Assembly: GCA_039586575.1 (NCBI GenBank)
Contig: JBDHKD010000001.1
Coordinates: forward strand, 116,979 to 180,978
From: G020344215 sp039586575
GTDB lineage: Bacteria; Gemmatimonadota; Gemmatimonadetes; Palauibacterales; KS3-K002
Direction of reading: 5' to 3'
DNA length: 64,000 bases
Of the stretch, positions 1-7,779 are shown one piece after another (the stretch's first letter is position 1; the number at the start of each line of letters is the position of its first letter). Made by a program: the position numbers and the translations under genes. Under the pieces are notes generated by a model, which saw nothing but the letters and a program-made list of their open reading frames with translations, made no database searches and was not told the DNA's origin.

Positions 1-629
1 TGGCCAACGTCTCGGAGGGGCCGATGTGGGGGATCAGCGCCGCCGGTCTGGCAGTCGTCTCGGAGCACGGGTCATCGGGGGTGACGGTCGGTGGCTTGGC
101 TACGGTCACTGAAGGTGCCATGAAGGGGATCAACGTCGGCGGTCTGGCGGTCGTCTCGGAGGAGGGGATCCGCGGGATCACCGTCGGTGGCCTGGCCACG
201 GTTGCCGAGGGACCGATCGAGGGGCTCAACCTCGGCGGACTCGCACTGGTCGCCGAGCACGCCGCGCGCGGTCTCAACGTGGGCGGCCTCGCCGTGGTGA
301 GCGACGGTGATGTCACGGGCTTGAATGTCAGCATAGGAGCCGTGTACGGCGAGGACGAGGTCAGGGGACTCAGCGTCGGCGGCTACAAGGTGGAAGGTGA
401 CCTCATGCGCGGGCTTTCCCTGGCCATCGTCCGCACGCAAAGCTGGCGCATGAACGGGGTGGCGGTCTCCGCCTACAACGACGTTGGGAGCCTGCAGCAA
501 GGGCTCACCATCGGCATCTACAACCGGGCGCGCCGCCTGAGCGGCGTGCAGATCGGGTTGCTGAACTACGCGGGCAACAACCCGCCCGGTCGGCGCTGGC
601 TACCCATCGTCAACTGGCATTTCGATTGA
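1..629 (+). CDS. Repeat-rich surface or secreted protein (5' end outside window)
   Basis: The reading frame is open from the first bases (frame of position 3), so the gene begins upstream of the window. The visible part is built from about seven 16-residue repeats of the form GGLAVVSEEGIRGITV (48 bp each, to about position 330), followed by looser glycine-rich repeats and a tail with GLTIGIYN and GVQIGLLNYAGN motifs. These tail motifs resemble the LA_2272-type surface repeat family of predicted outer-surface proteins. The regular Gly/Val pattern suggests stacked beta strands. No enzyme motif is visible. The surface location is inferred from family resemblance only, because the signal peptide would lie outside the window. 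It ends about 100 bp before the acetyltransferase gene. Confidence 0.75.
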   Translation, partial: ANVSEGPMWGISAAGLAVVSEHGSSGVTVGGLATVTEGAMKGINVGGLAVVSEEGIRGITVGGLATVAEGPIEGLNLGGLALVAEHAARGLNVGGLAVVSDGDVTGLNVSIGAVYGEDEVRGLSVGGYKVEGDLMRGLSLAIVRTQSWRMNGVAVSAYNDVGSLQQGLTIGIYNRARRLSGVQIGLLNYAGNNPPGRRWLPIVNWHFD

Positions 630-700
630 GCCGCGACCGACGGAAGGTTCGGCGGCCGAAACGACCACGAGGACCTCGCGCTCGCGCTGTTTCCCGGTTC

Positions 701-731
701 TTGACGATCCCCCTAGGCGACGGGCTATGAT
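701..731 (+). promoter_or_regulatory. Candidate promoter, leaderless start of GNAT gene
   Basis: A TTGACG box (701-706) and a TATGAT box (726-731) are separated by 19 bp. The ATG of the acetyltransferase lies only 6 bp after the -10 box, so a normal start site would fall on the ATG itself, and there is no Shine-Dalgarno. The spacer is slightly long. Confidence 0.5.
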
Positions 732-737
732 GACGTC

Positions 738-1235
738 ATGGTCGAGATCATCCCGATGCTGCCAGAACACTGGGAGGCGCTGCGACGGATCCACGTCGAG
801 GGGATCGCCACCGGCGAGGCGACGTTCGAGACAGAGCCGGCGCCGAGCTGGGAGCACTGGTCTTCCGGCCACCTGGAACATAGCCGCCTCGTTGCGGTTG
901 ACGGCGACCTTCTCGTCGGCTGGGCGGCGCTCTCCGGCGTGTCCGACCGTTGCGTCTATGGCGGCGTGGCGGAGATCAGCATCTATATCGCCGCCGAGGC
1001 GCGGGGGCAGGGGATCGGCTCGCGCCTCATGCGTGCGCTCATCGAGGAATCAGAGCGGCACGGCATCTGGACGCTGCAGGCCGGCATCTTCGCCGAGAAC
1101 GCCCACAGCGTTGCGCTGCATGAGCGGCACGGCTTTCGGCTCGTCGGCCGGCGCGAGCGTCTGGGCAAGTTGAGGGGCCGCTGGCGTGATGTGCTGCTAT
1201 TGGAGCGACGCAGCTCGGTCGTGGGCATCGACTGA
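738..1235 (+). CDS. GNAT N-acetyltransferase, phosphinothricin acetyltransferase-like
   Basis: This 165-residue protein has the usual length of the PAT branch of GNAT acetyltransferases, which move an acetyl group from acetyl-CoA to an amino group of a small molecule. It shows the N-terminal block GIATGEATFET typical of the PAT branch. The acetyl-CoA motif A appears as IYIAAEARGQGIGSRLM near residue 80-95, and the C-terminal NAHSVALHERHGFRLVGR block is intact. The substrate cannot be read from sequence; phosphinothricin-like compounds or methionine analogues are what relatives acetylate. It appears monocistronic, with a promoter-like element directly before the ATG and no ribosome binding site. 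Confidence 0.85.
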   Translation: MVEIIPMLPEHWEALRRIHVEGIATGEATFETEPAPSWEHWSSGHLEHSRLVAVDGDLLVGWAALSGVSDRCVYGGVAEISIYIAAEARGQGIGSRLMRALIEESERHGIWTLQAGIFAENAHSVALHERHGFRLVGRRERLGKLRGRWRDVLLLERRSSVVGID

Positions 1236-1332
1236 CGCGCGTCGCTGGCCAGGAGGCGATCGAAGCCCTAGAATCCCCGCCTGAGCGATCCAGCCCACTC
1301 AAGCGCTGCTATCCCGAACGTAGTGATTGCCT

Positions 1333-3840
1333 ATGCCGCGAAACGACATCGCCCGCGGGATCCTGGCCGCCTTGGTCTTGGCCGCCGTACTCCATGTCGG
1401 AGCCCGGCGAACCGGGCCCCTGCCGCCGCTCGGTCCCTTCCTCGATCCCGCAAACGGCGTGTGGGCCGTAGTCGGGAGCGCGGAGCTACCCGAGCGGGAA
1501 GCGCTGGCACTGGATGGTCTGGCCGGGCCGGTGCAGGTGCTGTTCGACGACCGGGGCGTGCCTCACATCTTCGCGGCGAACGCGGAAGATGTCGCGCGGG
1601 CGCTGGGGTTCGTGGTGGCTCGCGACCGTCTGTTCCAGCTGGAGATGCACTGGCGGAGCGCCGCCGGCCGCCTGTCCGAGCTGGTCGGCGCCGGTGCACT
1701 GGACTTCGACCGGCGCATGCGTCGACTGGGCCTGGCCTGGAGCGCGCATAAGGACTTCGCCGCCCTGGATCGAGAGTCGGCCGTCGCCCGCGAGCTGATG
1801 GCCTACGCCGAGGGAATCAATGCCTGGATCGACGGGTCGAGCCGGCGCGACATCCCGCTCGAATACCGTCTGTTGGGTGCGTCGCCTTCACGTTGGGAAC
1901 CCGTCTATTCCTTGTATTTGCTCAAGCTCATGGGTTGGGACCTCACGTACGGTATGAGCACCGACCTCCAGCGGTTGGCGGTGCAGGCGCTCGTGGGGTC
2001 GGAGGCCGCCGCCGCACTGGCGCCCGTCAACAGCCCCATTCAGCAGCCGATCCAGCCCAACGGGCGGACCGGTCCCAGGTTCGACCTGGTGCCGCTCCCG
2101 CCGCCGGGCTTGCCGGACCCAGCGGCTGCGCAGCTGGCGAGCGGCTTCGACTGGGCCGCCGGCCTGGGGAGTGGAGATCGGCCGCCCGGCTCGGAGCCAC
2201 AGGCGCTGGGGAGTAACAACTGGGCTGCGGCGCCGGAGAGAACCGCCGCGGGCTATGCGTTGTTGGCCGGCGATCCGCACTTGCGCCTGGATCTCCCGTC
2301 CATCTGGTACGAGGTGCACCTGGTGGTGCCCGGCGAGCTGGATGTCTATGGCGTGACCATACCCAGCGTGCCGAGCGTGGTCATCGGCTTCAATCGGGAT
2401 GTCGCCTGGAGCCTCACCAACACGGGCGCCGACGTGATCGACTATTACGCTGAAGAGCTTGACGACTCAGCCGCACCGGCTCGCTACCGTGTTGACGGGG
2501 CGTGGCGGATGTTGGAGCGCGCGATCGAAGTGTACCGAGGACAGAGCGGAGGAGTGTTGGCCACGGACACGCTCCTCTTCACGCACCGCGGGCCGATTCT
2601 ACAACGGAACGACCGCGCCCTTTCCATGCGTTGGACCGTGCTCGAGGGCTCGCTGGCCAGCGCAGCGCTCCGGGACGCCGCCCGCTCGACCGACGTCGAT
2701 CAGTTTCTCGACGCGATGGCGTCGTTCAGCGCACCGGCGCAAAACATGATCGTCGCCGACCGTTCCGGAACCATCGCGATCCGCTCGACAGGCCACTTCC
2801 CCCTCCATCCCGACGGGTCCGGGATCGCCGTGCGGGATGGCACGACTTCCGCGAGCGACTGGACTGGCTACTGGCCGGCGACTCGCTACCCGTTTGCCCG
2901 CAACCCGGATCAGGGGTACCTGGCATCGGCGAACCAGCAGCCGATCGACCCGCGCGTCGATTCCACCTACTTGGGCGCGAACTGGCCATCGCCCTGGCGC
3001 GCGATGCGCATCAACGCACTGCTAGCGGCAGACTCATTGGTCACTCCCGAAGCGATGCGCCGCTTCCAGACCGACCCGGGTAACGCGCGCGCCGATCTGT
3101 TCCTGCCCTTCTTCCTCGAGGCGGGTCGCCAACTCGCCGAGCGCGCTGTGACAGCTCAGGAGTTGGCCGAGGCCGTGCGGTTGCTGGCGGATTGGGATCG
3201 CCTCTACACCCGGGACAACGAACGGGCGGTGCTGTTCGAGTACGCGATGGATGGACTGGTGGAGCGCACCTGGGACGAGCTATTGGGTGAATGGCAAGGC
3301 GATCGGCCGGCGCGGCGTGTTTTCACCCCGTCCTCGGCGGTGCTGTTTAACCTGCTGCATCAGCCGGAAAGCGAGTGGTGGGACGACCGCCGCACCGCTG
3401 AGGTTGAGAACCGGGATGAGATCCTCGCAGCCAGTCTCATCGCGGCGCTCGAGCGTGCGCGAGCACGGCACGGCGAGCCGGAGGAGGGCGGTTGGCGCTG
3501 GGAGCGGGTGCGCCATGCCAACATCTACCACCGGCTCGGGATCCCGGCGCTCTCGGCCCTCGGCCTGCCAGTACGGGGTGGGCCGGGCAACCTCAACCCC
3601 TCCTCCAATTGGGGCACTCACGGCGCCAGCTGGAGGATGGTGATCGAGCTGGGGCCCGAGGTGAGAGCTTGGAGCATCTACCCGGGCGGCCAGTCCGGCA
3701 ATCCGATCAGCCGTCGCTACGCGGACCGAATCCAGAAGTGGGTGGATGGCGAGCTCGATCTCGTGCTCTTCCCGCGCGCGGCCGCGGAACTCGATCCGGC
3801 CCGCACGGCATCCATCCTCGAGTTGAACCCGGAACGCTGA
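1333..3840 (+). CDS. Penicillin acylase family protein (S45, Ntn hydrolase)
   Basis: This roughly 835-residue protein has the layout of an S45 penicillin/cephalosporin/acyl-homoserine-lactone acylase precursor. A short N-terminal membrane or signal segment is followed by an alpha-chain region containing the VQVLFDDRGVPHIFA motif. A linker then leads to the autocatalytic cleavage site, where GSNNWA begins the beta chain with Ser of about residue 294 as nucleophile. The following LLAGDPHL and the C-terminal GGQSGNP motif are also typical. The enzyme probably works in the periplasm and hydrolyses amide bonds of acylated small molecules; the natural substrate is unknown. ATG 1333 is chosen; an in-frame TTG lies 6 bp upstream, and neither start has a good ribosome binding site. 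It ends 3 bp before the next gene. Confidence 0.92.
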   Translation: MPRNDIARGILAALVLAAVLHVGARRTGPLPPLGPFLDPANGVWAVVGSAELPEREALALDGLAGPVQVLFDDRGVPHIFAANAEDVARALGFVVARDRLFQLEMHWRSAAGRLSELVGAGALDFDRRMRRLGLAWSAHKDFAALDRESAVARELMAYAEGINAWIDGSSRRDIPLEYRLLGASPSRWEPVYSLYLLKLMGWDLTYGMSTDLQRLAVQALVGSEAAAALAPVNSPIQQPIQPNGRTGPRFDLVPLPPPGLPDPAAAQLASGFDWAAGLGSGDRPPGSEPQALGSNNWAAAPERTAAGYALLAGDPHLRLDLPSIWYEVHLVVPGELDVYGVTIPSVPSVVIGFNRDVAWSLTNTGADVIDYYAEELDDSAAPARYRVDGAWRMLERAIEVYRGQSGGVLATDTLLFTHRGPILQRNDRALSMRWTVLEGSLASAALRDAARSTDVDQFLDAMASFSAPAQNMIVADRSGTIAIRSTGHFPLHPDGSGIAVRDGTTSASDWTGYWPATRYPFARNPDQGYLASANQQPIDPRVDSTYLGANWPSPWRAMRINALLAADSLVTPEAMRRFQTDPGNARADLFLPFFLEAGRQLAERAVTAQELAEAVRLLADWDRLYTRDNERAVLFEYAMDGLVERTWDELLGEWQGDRPARRVFTPSSAVLFNLLHQPESEWWDDRRTAEVENRDEILAASLIAALERARARHGEPEEGGWRWERVRHANIYHRLGIPALSALGLPVRGGPGNLNPSSNWGTHGASWRMVIELGPEVRAWSIYPGGQSGNPISRRYADRIQKWVDGELDLVLFPRAAAELDPARTASILELNPER

Positions 3841-3843
3841 GCC

Positions 3844-4203
3844 ATGAAACGCTGGATTCACTGGATCGTCTTGGTCGTCGTCTTCGCGCTGGGTACGGCT
3901 TTCTTGGGCTGGTGGACCGTTCCGCTCGTCGCCGCGCTTTGCGGAGCGATCGTCGGCCGCGGCGCCTGGGGCTGGGCTGCGGCTGCGGCGACGACCGCCT
4001 GGGCGCTTCTGCTGGTCGAGAACGCCCTCACCGGACCGCTGACCGAGTTGGCGAGCACACTCGCTGGCATCTTCGGACTGCCGGGCTGGGCCGTGATCGT
4101 TCTGACCCTGGCGTTCCCGGCCGTCATCGCCGCCGCTGCGGCGGAGCTCGCCTCCGTCTTGCGGGGATTCGCTCCTTCACGACGAGCCGCTAGCGAGCCG
4201 TAG
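3844..4203 (+). CDS. Small multi-pass membrane protein of unknown function
   Basis: This 119-residue protein is almost entirely hydrophobic. Stretches at about residues 6-24, 28-40, 45-62 and 80-110 suggest three or four membrane segments. No conserved motif is recognised. It starts 3 bp after the penicillin-acylase stop and precedes the AI-2E-type transporter by 45 bp, so it is probably cotranscribed with both. Gly/Ala/Trp-rich composition matches its high-GC neighbours. Function is unassigned. Confidence 0.7.
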   Translation: MKRWIHWIVLVVVFALGTAFLGWWTVPLVAALCGAIVGRGAWGWAAAAATTAWALLLVENALTGPLTELASTLAGIFGLPGWAVIVLTLAFPAVIAAAAAELASVLRGFAPSRRAASEP

Positions 4204-4248
4204 GAGAGCCCGCGCTCGCAGCGATGATTCCTGAGAGGTACAAGCCAC

Positions 4249-5355
4249 ATGAACGAGTCCAGAGTCGATGCGGACAAGTTCCGCAAGGTATTCCTGATCC
4301 TGCTGGCGTTCGCCATCTCACTGGTCTTCTTCAGCATGATTCGAGGGTTCTTGGGTGCGCTCTTCCTCGCTGCGATTGCCAGCGGCATGAGCTACGGGGT
4401 TTACCGCCGCTTCCTTCGTTGGTTCAAAGGCCGCGAGGCCTTGGCCGCGGTGGTCACCATCCTCGTCGTTCTGCTGGTGATCATCGTCCCGCTGCTCGCC
4501 TTCCTCGGCATCGTCGCCGCGGAAGCGGTCCAGGTCGCTCAAGGCGTCACCCCATGGGTCGAGCAGCAGCTGCAACAGCCCAACGAGCTGGATCGTCTAC
4601 TCCAGCGGGTCCCGTTCATGGACCGGCTGGCGCCGTATCAAGATCAGGTGGCGGCGAAGATCGCCGAGTGGGCCGGGCGGATCGGCAATTTCCTCGTCAA
4701 CAGCCTCGCCGCCACCACCAGGGGCACGGCTCTGTTTTTCTTCAATCTCTTCATTATGCTGTACGCGATGTTCTTCTTCCTCATCGATGGGCCGGCGATT
4801 CTCGACAAGATCCTCTACTACATGCCGCTCGCTCCCGAGGATGAGAACCGCATGGTCGACAGGTTCGTTTCGGTCGCCAGGGCGACGATCAAGGGCACCG
4901 TGGTCATCGGAATCGTCCAGGGCGGACTCGCCGGACTGGCGCTGGCGGTGGTCGGTATCAAGGGTGCCGCCTTCTGGGGTACCATCATGGTGGTCCTCTC
5001 CATCATTCCAGGCATCGGCACAGCGCTCGTTTGGGTTCCCGCCGTGATCTACTTGTTCGCGGTGGGGCAGACCGGCGCCGCGATCGGACTCTTCATCTGG
5101 TGCGCAGCAGTTGTGGGCACGGTGGATAACGTCATGCGCCCCTGGCTGGTCGGCAAGGACACCAAGATGCCCGACCTGCTGATCTTGCTCGGCACCCTGG
5201 GCGGCCTGGTCCTCTTCGGCGCCAAGGGTATCGTCATAGGTCCGATCGTCGCCGCGCTGTTCGTTACGGTGTGGGACATCTACGGCGTTGCCTTCAAGGA
5301 GTATCTGCCGGAGGTGCGACCGATCAAAGCCGTCGTGGAGGGCGAAGAGGCATAA
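4249..5355 (+). CDS. AI-2E family transporter (UPF0118, TqsA/YdiK-like permease)
   Basis: The protein has 368 residues, the typical size of the AI-2E/UPF0118 permease family. Hydrophobic pairs lie near residues 12-60 and 68-90. A soluble stretch follows at about 95-160, then several more membrane segments. The family signature runs through GTVVIGIVQGGLAG, the SIIPGIGTALVWVPA stretch and VDNVMRPWLVG. Family members export diverse small solutes or act as Na+/H+ antiporters, so the name does not prove autoinducer transport. A GAGAGG-like ribosome binding site lies about 10 bp before the ATG. It is the last gene of the plus-strand run and converges on glnS. Confidence 0.9.
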   Translation: MNESRVDADKFRKVFLILLAFAISLVFFSMIRGFLGALFLAAIASGMSYGVYRRFLRWFKGREALAAVVTILVVLLVIIVPLLAFLGIVAAEAVQVAQGVTPWVEQQLQQPNELDRLLQRVPFMDRLAPYQDQVAAKIAEWAGRIGNFLVNSLAATTRGTALFFFNLFIMLYAMFFFLIDGPAILDKILYYMPLAPEDENRMVDRFVSVARATIKGTVVIGIVQGGLAGLALAVVGIKGAAFWGTIMVVLSIIPGIGTALVWVPAVIYLFAVGQTGAAIGLFIWCAAVVGTVDNVMRPWLVGKDTKMPDLLILLGTLGGLVLFGAKGIVIGPIVAALFVTVWDIYGVAFKEYLPEVRPIKAVVEGEEA

Positions 5356-5361
5356 AAAGGG

Positions 5362-5414
5362 CAGCCAACAGTTGACAGCCAGGACGCCGCCCGACGATTG
5401 TCGACTGTTGGCTG
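5362..5414. terminator. Inverted repeat between convergent genes
   Basis: Left arm CAGCCAACAGTTGAC (5362-5376) pairs with right arm 5400-5414 with one mismatch, around a 23-bp loop. It lies between the stop of the AI-2E transporter gene and the stop of glnS and may end transcription from both sides. No long T-run follows on either strand. Confidence 0.5.
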
Positions 5415-5430
5415 TTGAATGAGTCTTGAA

Positions 5431-7140
5431 TCAGATTCCGCGCGCCGCGATCTTCGCCCACGTATCGCGCAGCGTCACGGTGCGGTTGTACACCAGGGCG
5501 CCGGGCCGGGACTCCACCGGGTCGCTGATGAAGTACCCCTGCCGCTCGAACTGATAGCGCGTCCCCGGCGGGTCGTCGGCCACGCCGGGCTCGATGAGCG
5601 AGTCCTTCAGAACGACCAGCGATTCGGGGTTGAGGTTGGCGGTGAAGTCGCGACTGCCGGCAGCATCGTCAGGATTGGCCACGCTGAACAGGCGGTCGTA
5701 GAGCCGCACCTCACAGGGCAGGGCGTGCGCGGCCGAAACCCAGTGGAGGGTGCCTTTGACCTTGCGGCTGTCGGCTGGCGGCCCGCTCAAGCTGTCGCGG
5801 TCATAGGTACAGCGTAGCTCGGTGACGTCGCCGGTCGCCGGGTCCTTCACCACCTCCTCGCACTTGATGATGTACGCGTGGCGGAGCCGCACCTCGCGGC
5901 CCGGCGCCAGGCGGAAGAACTTCTTGGGCGGATCCTCCATGAAGTCTTCCTGCTCGATGTAGAGCGCCCGCGAGAAGGGGAGCCTCCGCGCGCCCTCCTT
6001 CGCTATGTCGCGCGGCCAATAGGATGCGTCCAGCCAATCAACTTCACCTTCCGGATAGTTGGTAATCACGACCTTGAGCGGGCGCAGCACGGCCAGCACG
6101 CGAGGCGCGCGTCGGTTGAGGTCATCGCGGATGGCGAACTCCAGCTTCCCGATATCGACACGGCTGTTCACCTTGTCGACGCCGATCATGTCGCAGAATG
6201 CGCGGATCGCCTCCGGTGTGATACCGCGCCGACGCAGGCCGGCGATCGTCGGTATACGCGGGTCGTCCCAGCCGCCGACGTGTCCTTCCTCCACCAGGCG
6301 AATGAGCTTCCGCTTACTCAGCACCGTGTAGTCGAGGTCGAGTCGTGCGAACTCGGTCTGCTCGGTCCGCGGATGTTCGAACCCGACATTGTCGAGGACC
6401 CAGTCGTACAGCTCACGGTTGTTCTCGAACTCGAGCGTGCAGAGCGAGTGCGTGATACCTTCGATCGCGTCTGAGAGGCAGTGCGTATAGTCGTACAGCG
6501 GATAGATGCACCACTGGTCGCCGCGCCGGTAGTGCGTAGCGTGGCGGATCCGGTAGAGCAGGGGATCGCGCATCAACATTTTGGGCGAAGCCATGTCGAT
6601 CTTCGCCCGTAGAACGTGCTCCCCGTCCTCGAACTCGCCGGCGCGCATCCGCTCGAACAAATCGAGGCTCTCTTCAACGGGCCGCTCGCGATACGGGCTC
6701 GCGCGACCCGGCTCGGTCACCGTCCCCCGGTATCTCCGGATCTCCTCCTCGCTCAGCGAATCGACGTACGCTTTACCGTCCTTGATCAGCTTGAGGGCGA
6801 ATTCGTAGAGCTGCTCGAAGTAGTCGGAGGCGTGGAATAGCTTGTCACCCCAGTCGAAGCCGAGCCAACGTACGTCCTGCTTGATCGACTCTACGTATTT
6901 GATGTCCTCGGTCTCCGGGTTCGTGTCGTCGAACCGCAGATGACAGACACCGCCCTCATTCTCCAGAGCGATACCGAAGTTCAGGCAACACGACTTGGCG
7001 TGCCCGATGTGCAGGTAGCCGTTCGGCTCCGGTGGAAAGCGCGTGACCACTCTCCCACCGTACTTGTCGGTGCGCAAGTCCTCGGCCACCTTCGCTCGGA
7101 TGAAATCGAGCGATGCCGGATGTGCGTCCTTGCCTTCCAC
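5431..7140 (-). CDS. glnS: Glutaminyl-tRNA synthetase
   Basis: GlnS charges tRNA-Gln with glutamine in the cytoplasm. The 569-residue length fits the bacterial enzyme. The class I signature is visible as PEPNGYLHIGHAKS near residue 40, with the HIGH box intact. VLSKRKL is the KMSKS-type loop, and the C-terminal beta-barrel anticodon-binding domains follow. The start is GTG at 7140, with GGGAGGAG about 12 bp upstream. The presence of a dedicated GlnRS suggests that tRNA-Gln charging need not rely on the GatCAB transamidation route. It is the last gene of a minus-strand run and sits 21 bp downstream of the small outer-membrane protein gene. Confidence 0.97.
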   Translation of the reverse strand: MEGKDAHPASLDFIRAKVAEDLRTDKYGGRVVTRFPPEPNGYLHIGHAKSCCLNFGIALENEGGVCHLRFDDTNPETEDIKYVESIKQDVRWLGFDWGDKLFHASDYFEQLYEFALKLIKDGKAYVDSLSEEEIRRYRGTVTEPGRASPYRERPVEESLDLFERMRAGEFEDGEHVLRAKIDMASPKMLMRDPLLYRIRHATHYRRGDQWCIYPLYDYTHCLSDAIEGITHSLCTLEFENNRELYDWVLDNVGFEHPRTEQTEFARLDLDYTVLSKRKLIRLVEEGHVGGWDDPRIPTIAGLRRRGITPEAIRAFCDMIGVDKVNSRVDIGKLEFAIRDDLNRRAPRVLAVLRPLKVVITNYPEGEVDWLDASYWPRDIAKEGARRLPFSRALYIEQEDFMEDPPKKFFRLAPGREVRLRHAYIIKCEEVVKDPATGDVTELRCTYDRDSLSGPPADSRKVKGTLHWVSAAHALPCEVRLYDRLFSVANPDDAAGSRDFTANLNPESLVVLKDSLIEPGVADDPPGTRYQFERQGYFISDPVESRPGALVYNRTVTLRDTWAKIAARGI

Positions 7141-7161
7141 GCTTGCGACTACTCCTCCCTT

Positions 7162-7758
7162 CTAGCTGATCGAGTAGACCAGGCCAATCTTCAGGCCGCC
7201 GGAGAACCCGCTGCTGCTCGTGTCGCTGATCGTCTCTCCGTCCACTTTGAGGTCCCCGAACGGAGCGATTCCGAACAGTAAGTCCGCCTGCAGGGCGAGG
7301 CGCGGAACGAGACGCACCAGTATGCCGAACAACCCGCTGAAGTTCCCGCCGTTGCCGCTGATCTCCCGGTCGATGCCGTTGATCGCACCCTCGAACGACT
7401 GATGCACGTAGGCGGCACGCGCTCCGATGTAAGGCACGACGGAGGGGCTGTGATTGAGCAGCAGCCGGACGTCGCCGAAGATCGATACGAAGGTCCGGTT
7501 ATCTGCTGTGCCGTCGACGTTGACGGAGCCGTAGCCGACGCCGCCCATGACTTGCACGTTGCTGGGCAGCGTGTAGCGGACGAAGCCCTCGATGCCGCCA
7601 CCGTACTCCCGGCTGTCGGCCTCGGGGCTGTATGTGATGAGGCCGCCGGCGGCCCCGATGGCCCAGCCCGGTGACGCGACTTCCTGTCCTGCCGCCGACG
7701 CCGGCAGTAGGGCAGGGAGAAGAAGCAAGGTTGCCAGGATCGTCAGTCGTTTGCGCAT
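7162..7758 (-). CDS. Outer-membrane beta-barrel protein, OmpA-like porin fold
   Basis: The 198-residue protein starts with a clear Sec signal peptide (MRKRLTILATLLLLPALLPASAAGQ). Alternating hydrophobic strands follow that fit an eight-stranded barrel of about 170 residues. It ends in an aromatic/hydrophobic strand (GLKIGLVYSIS), although the last residue is Ser rather than Phe. Strand segments such as VQVMGGVGYGSVNV and VVPYIGARAAYVHQSF are typical of the OMP_b-brl family. The specific function is unknown. It lies between the aminotransferase and glnS with gaps of 21 bp on both sides, so it is probably read as part of the same transcript. Confidence 0.75.
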   Translation of the reverse strand: MRKRLTILATLLLLPALLPASAAGQEVASPGWAIGAAGGLITYSPEADSREYGGGIEGFVRYTLPSNVQVMGGVGYGSVNVDGTADNRTFVSIFGDVRLLLNHSPSVVPYIGARAAYVHQSFEGAINGIDREISGNGGNFSGLFGILVRLVPRLALQADLLFGIAPFGDLKVDGETISDTSSSGFSGGLKIGLVYSIS

Positions 7759-7779
7759 TCGGTGCCACCCTCTCCTTTT

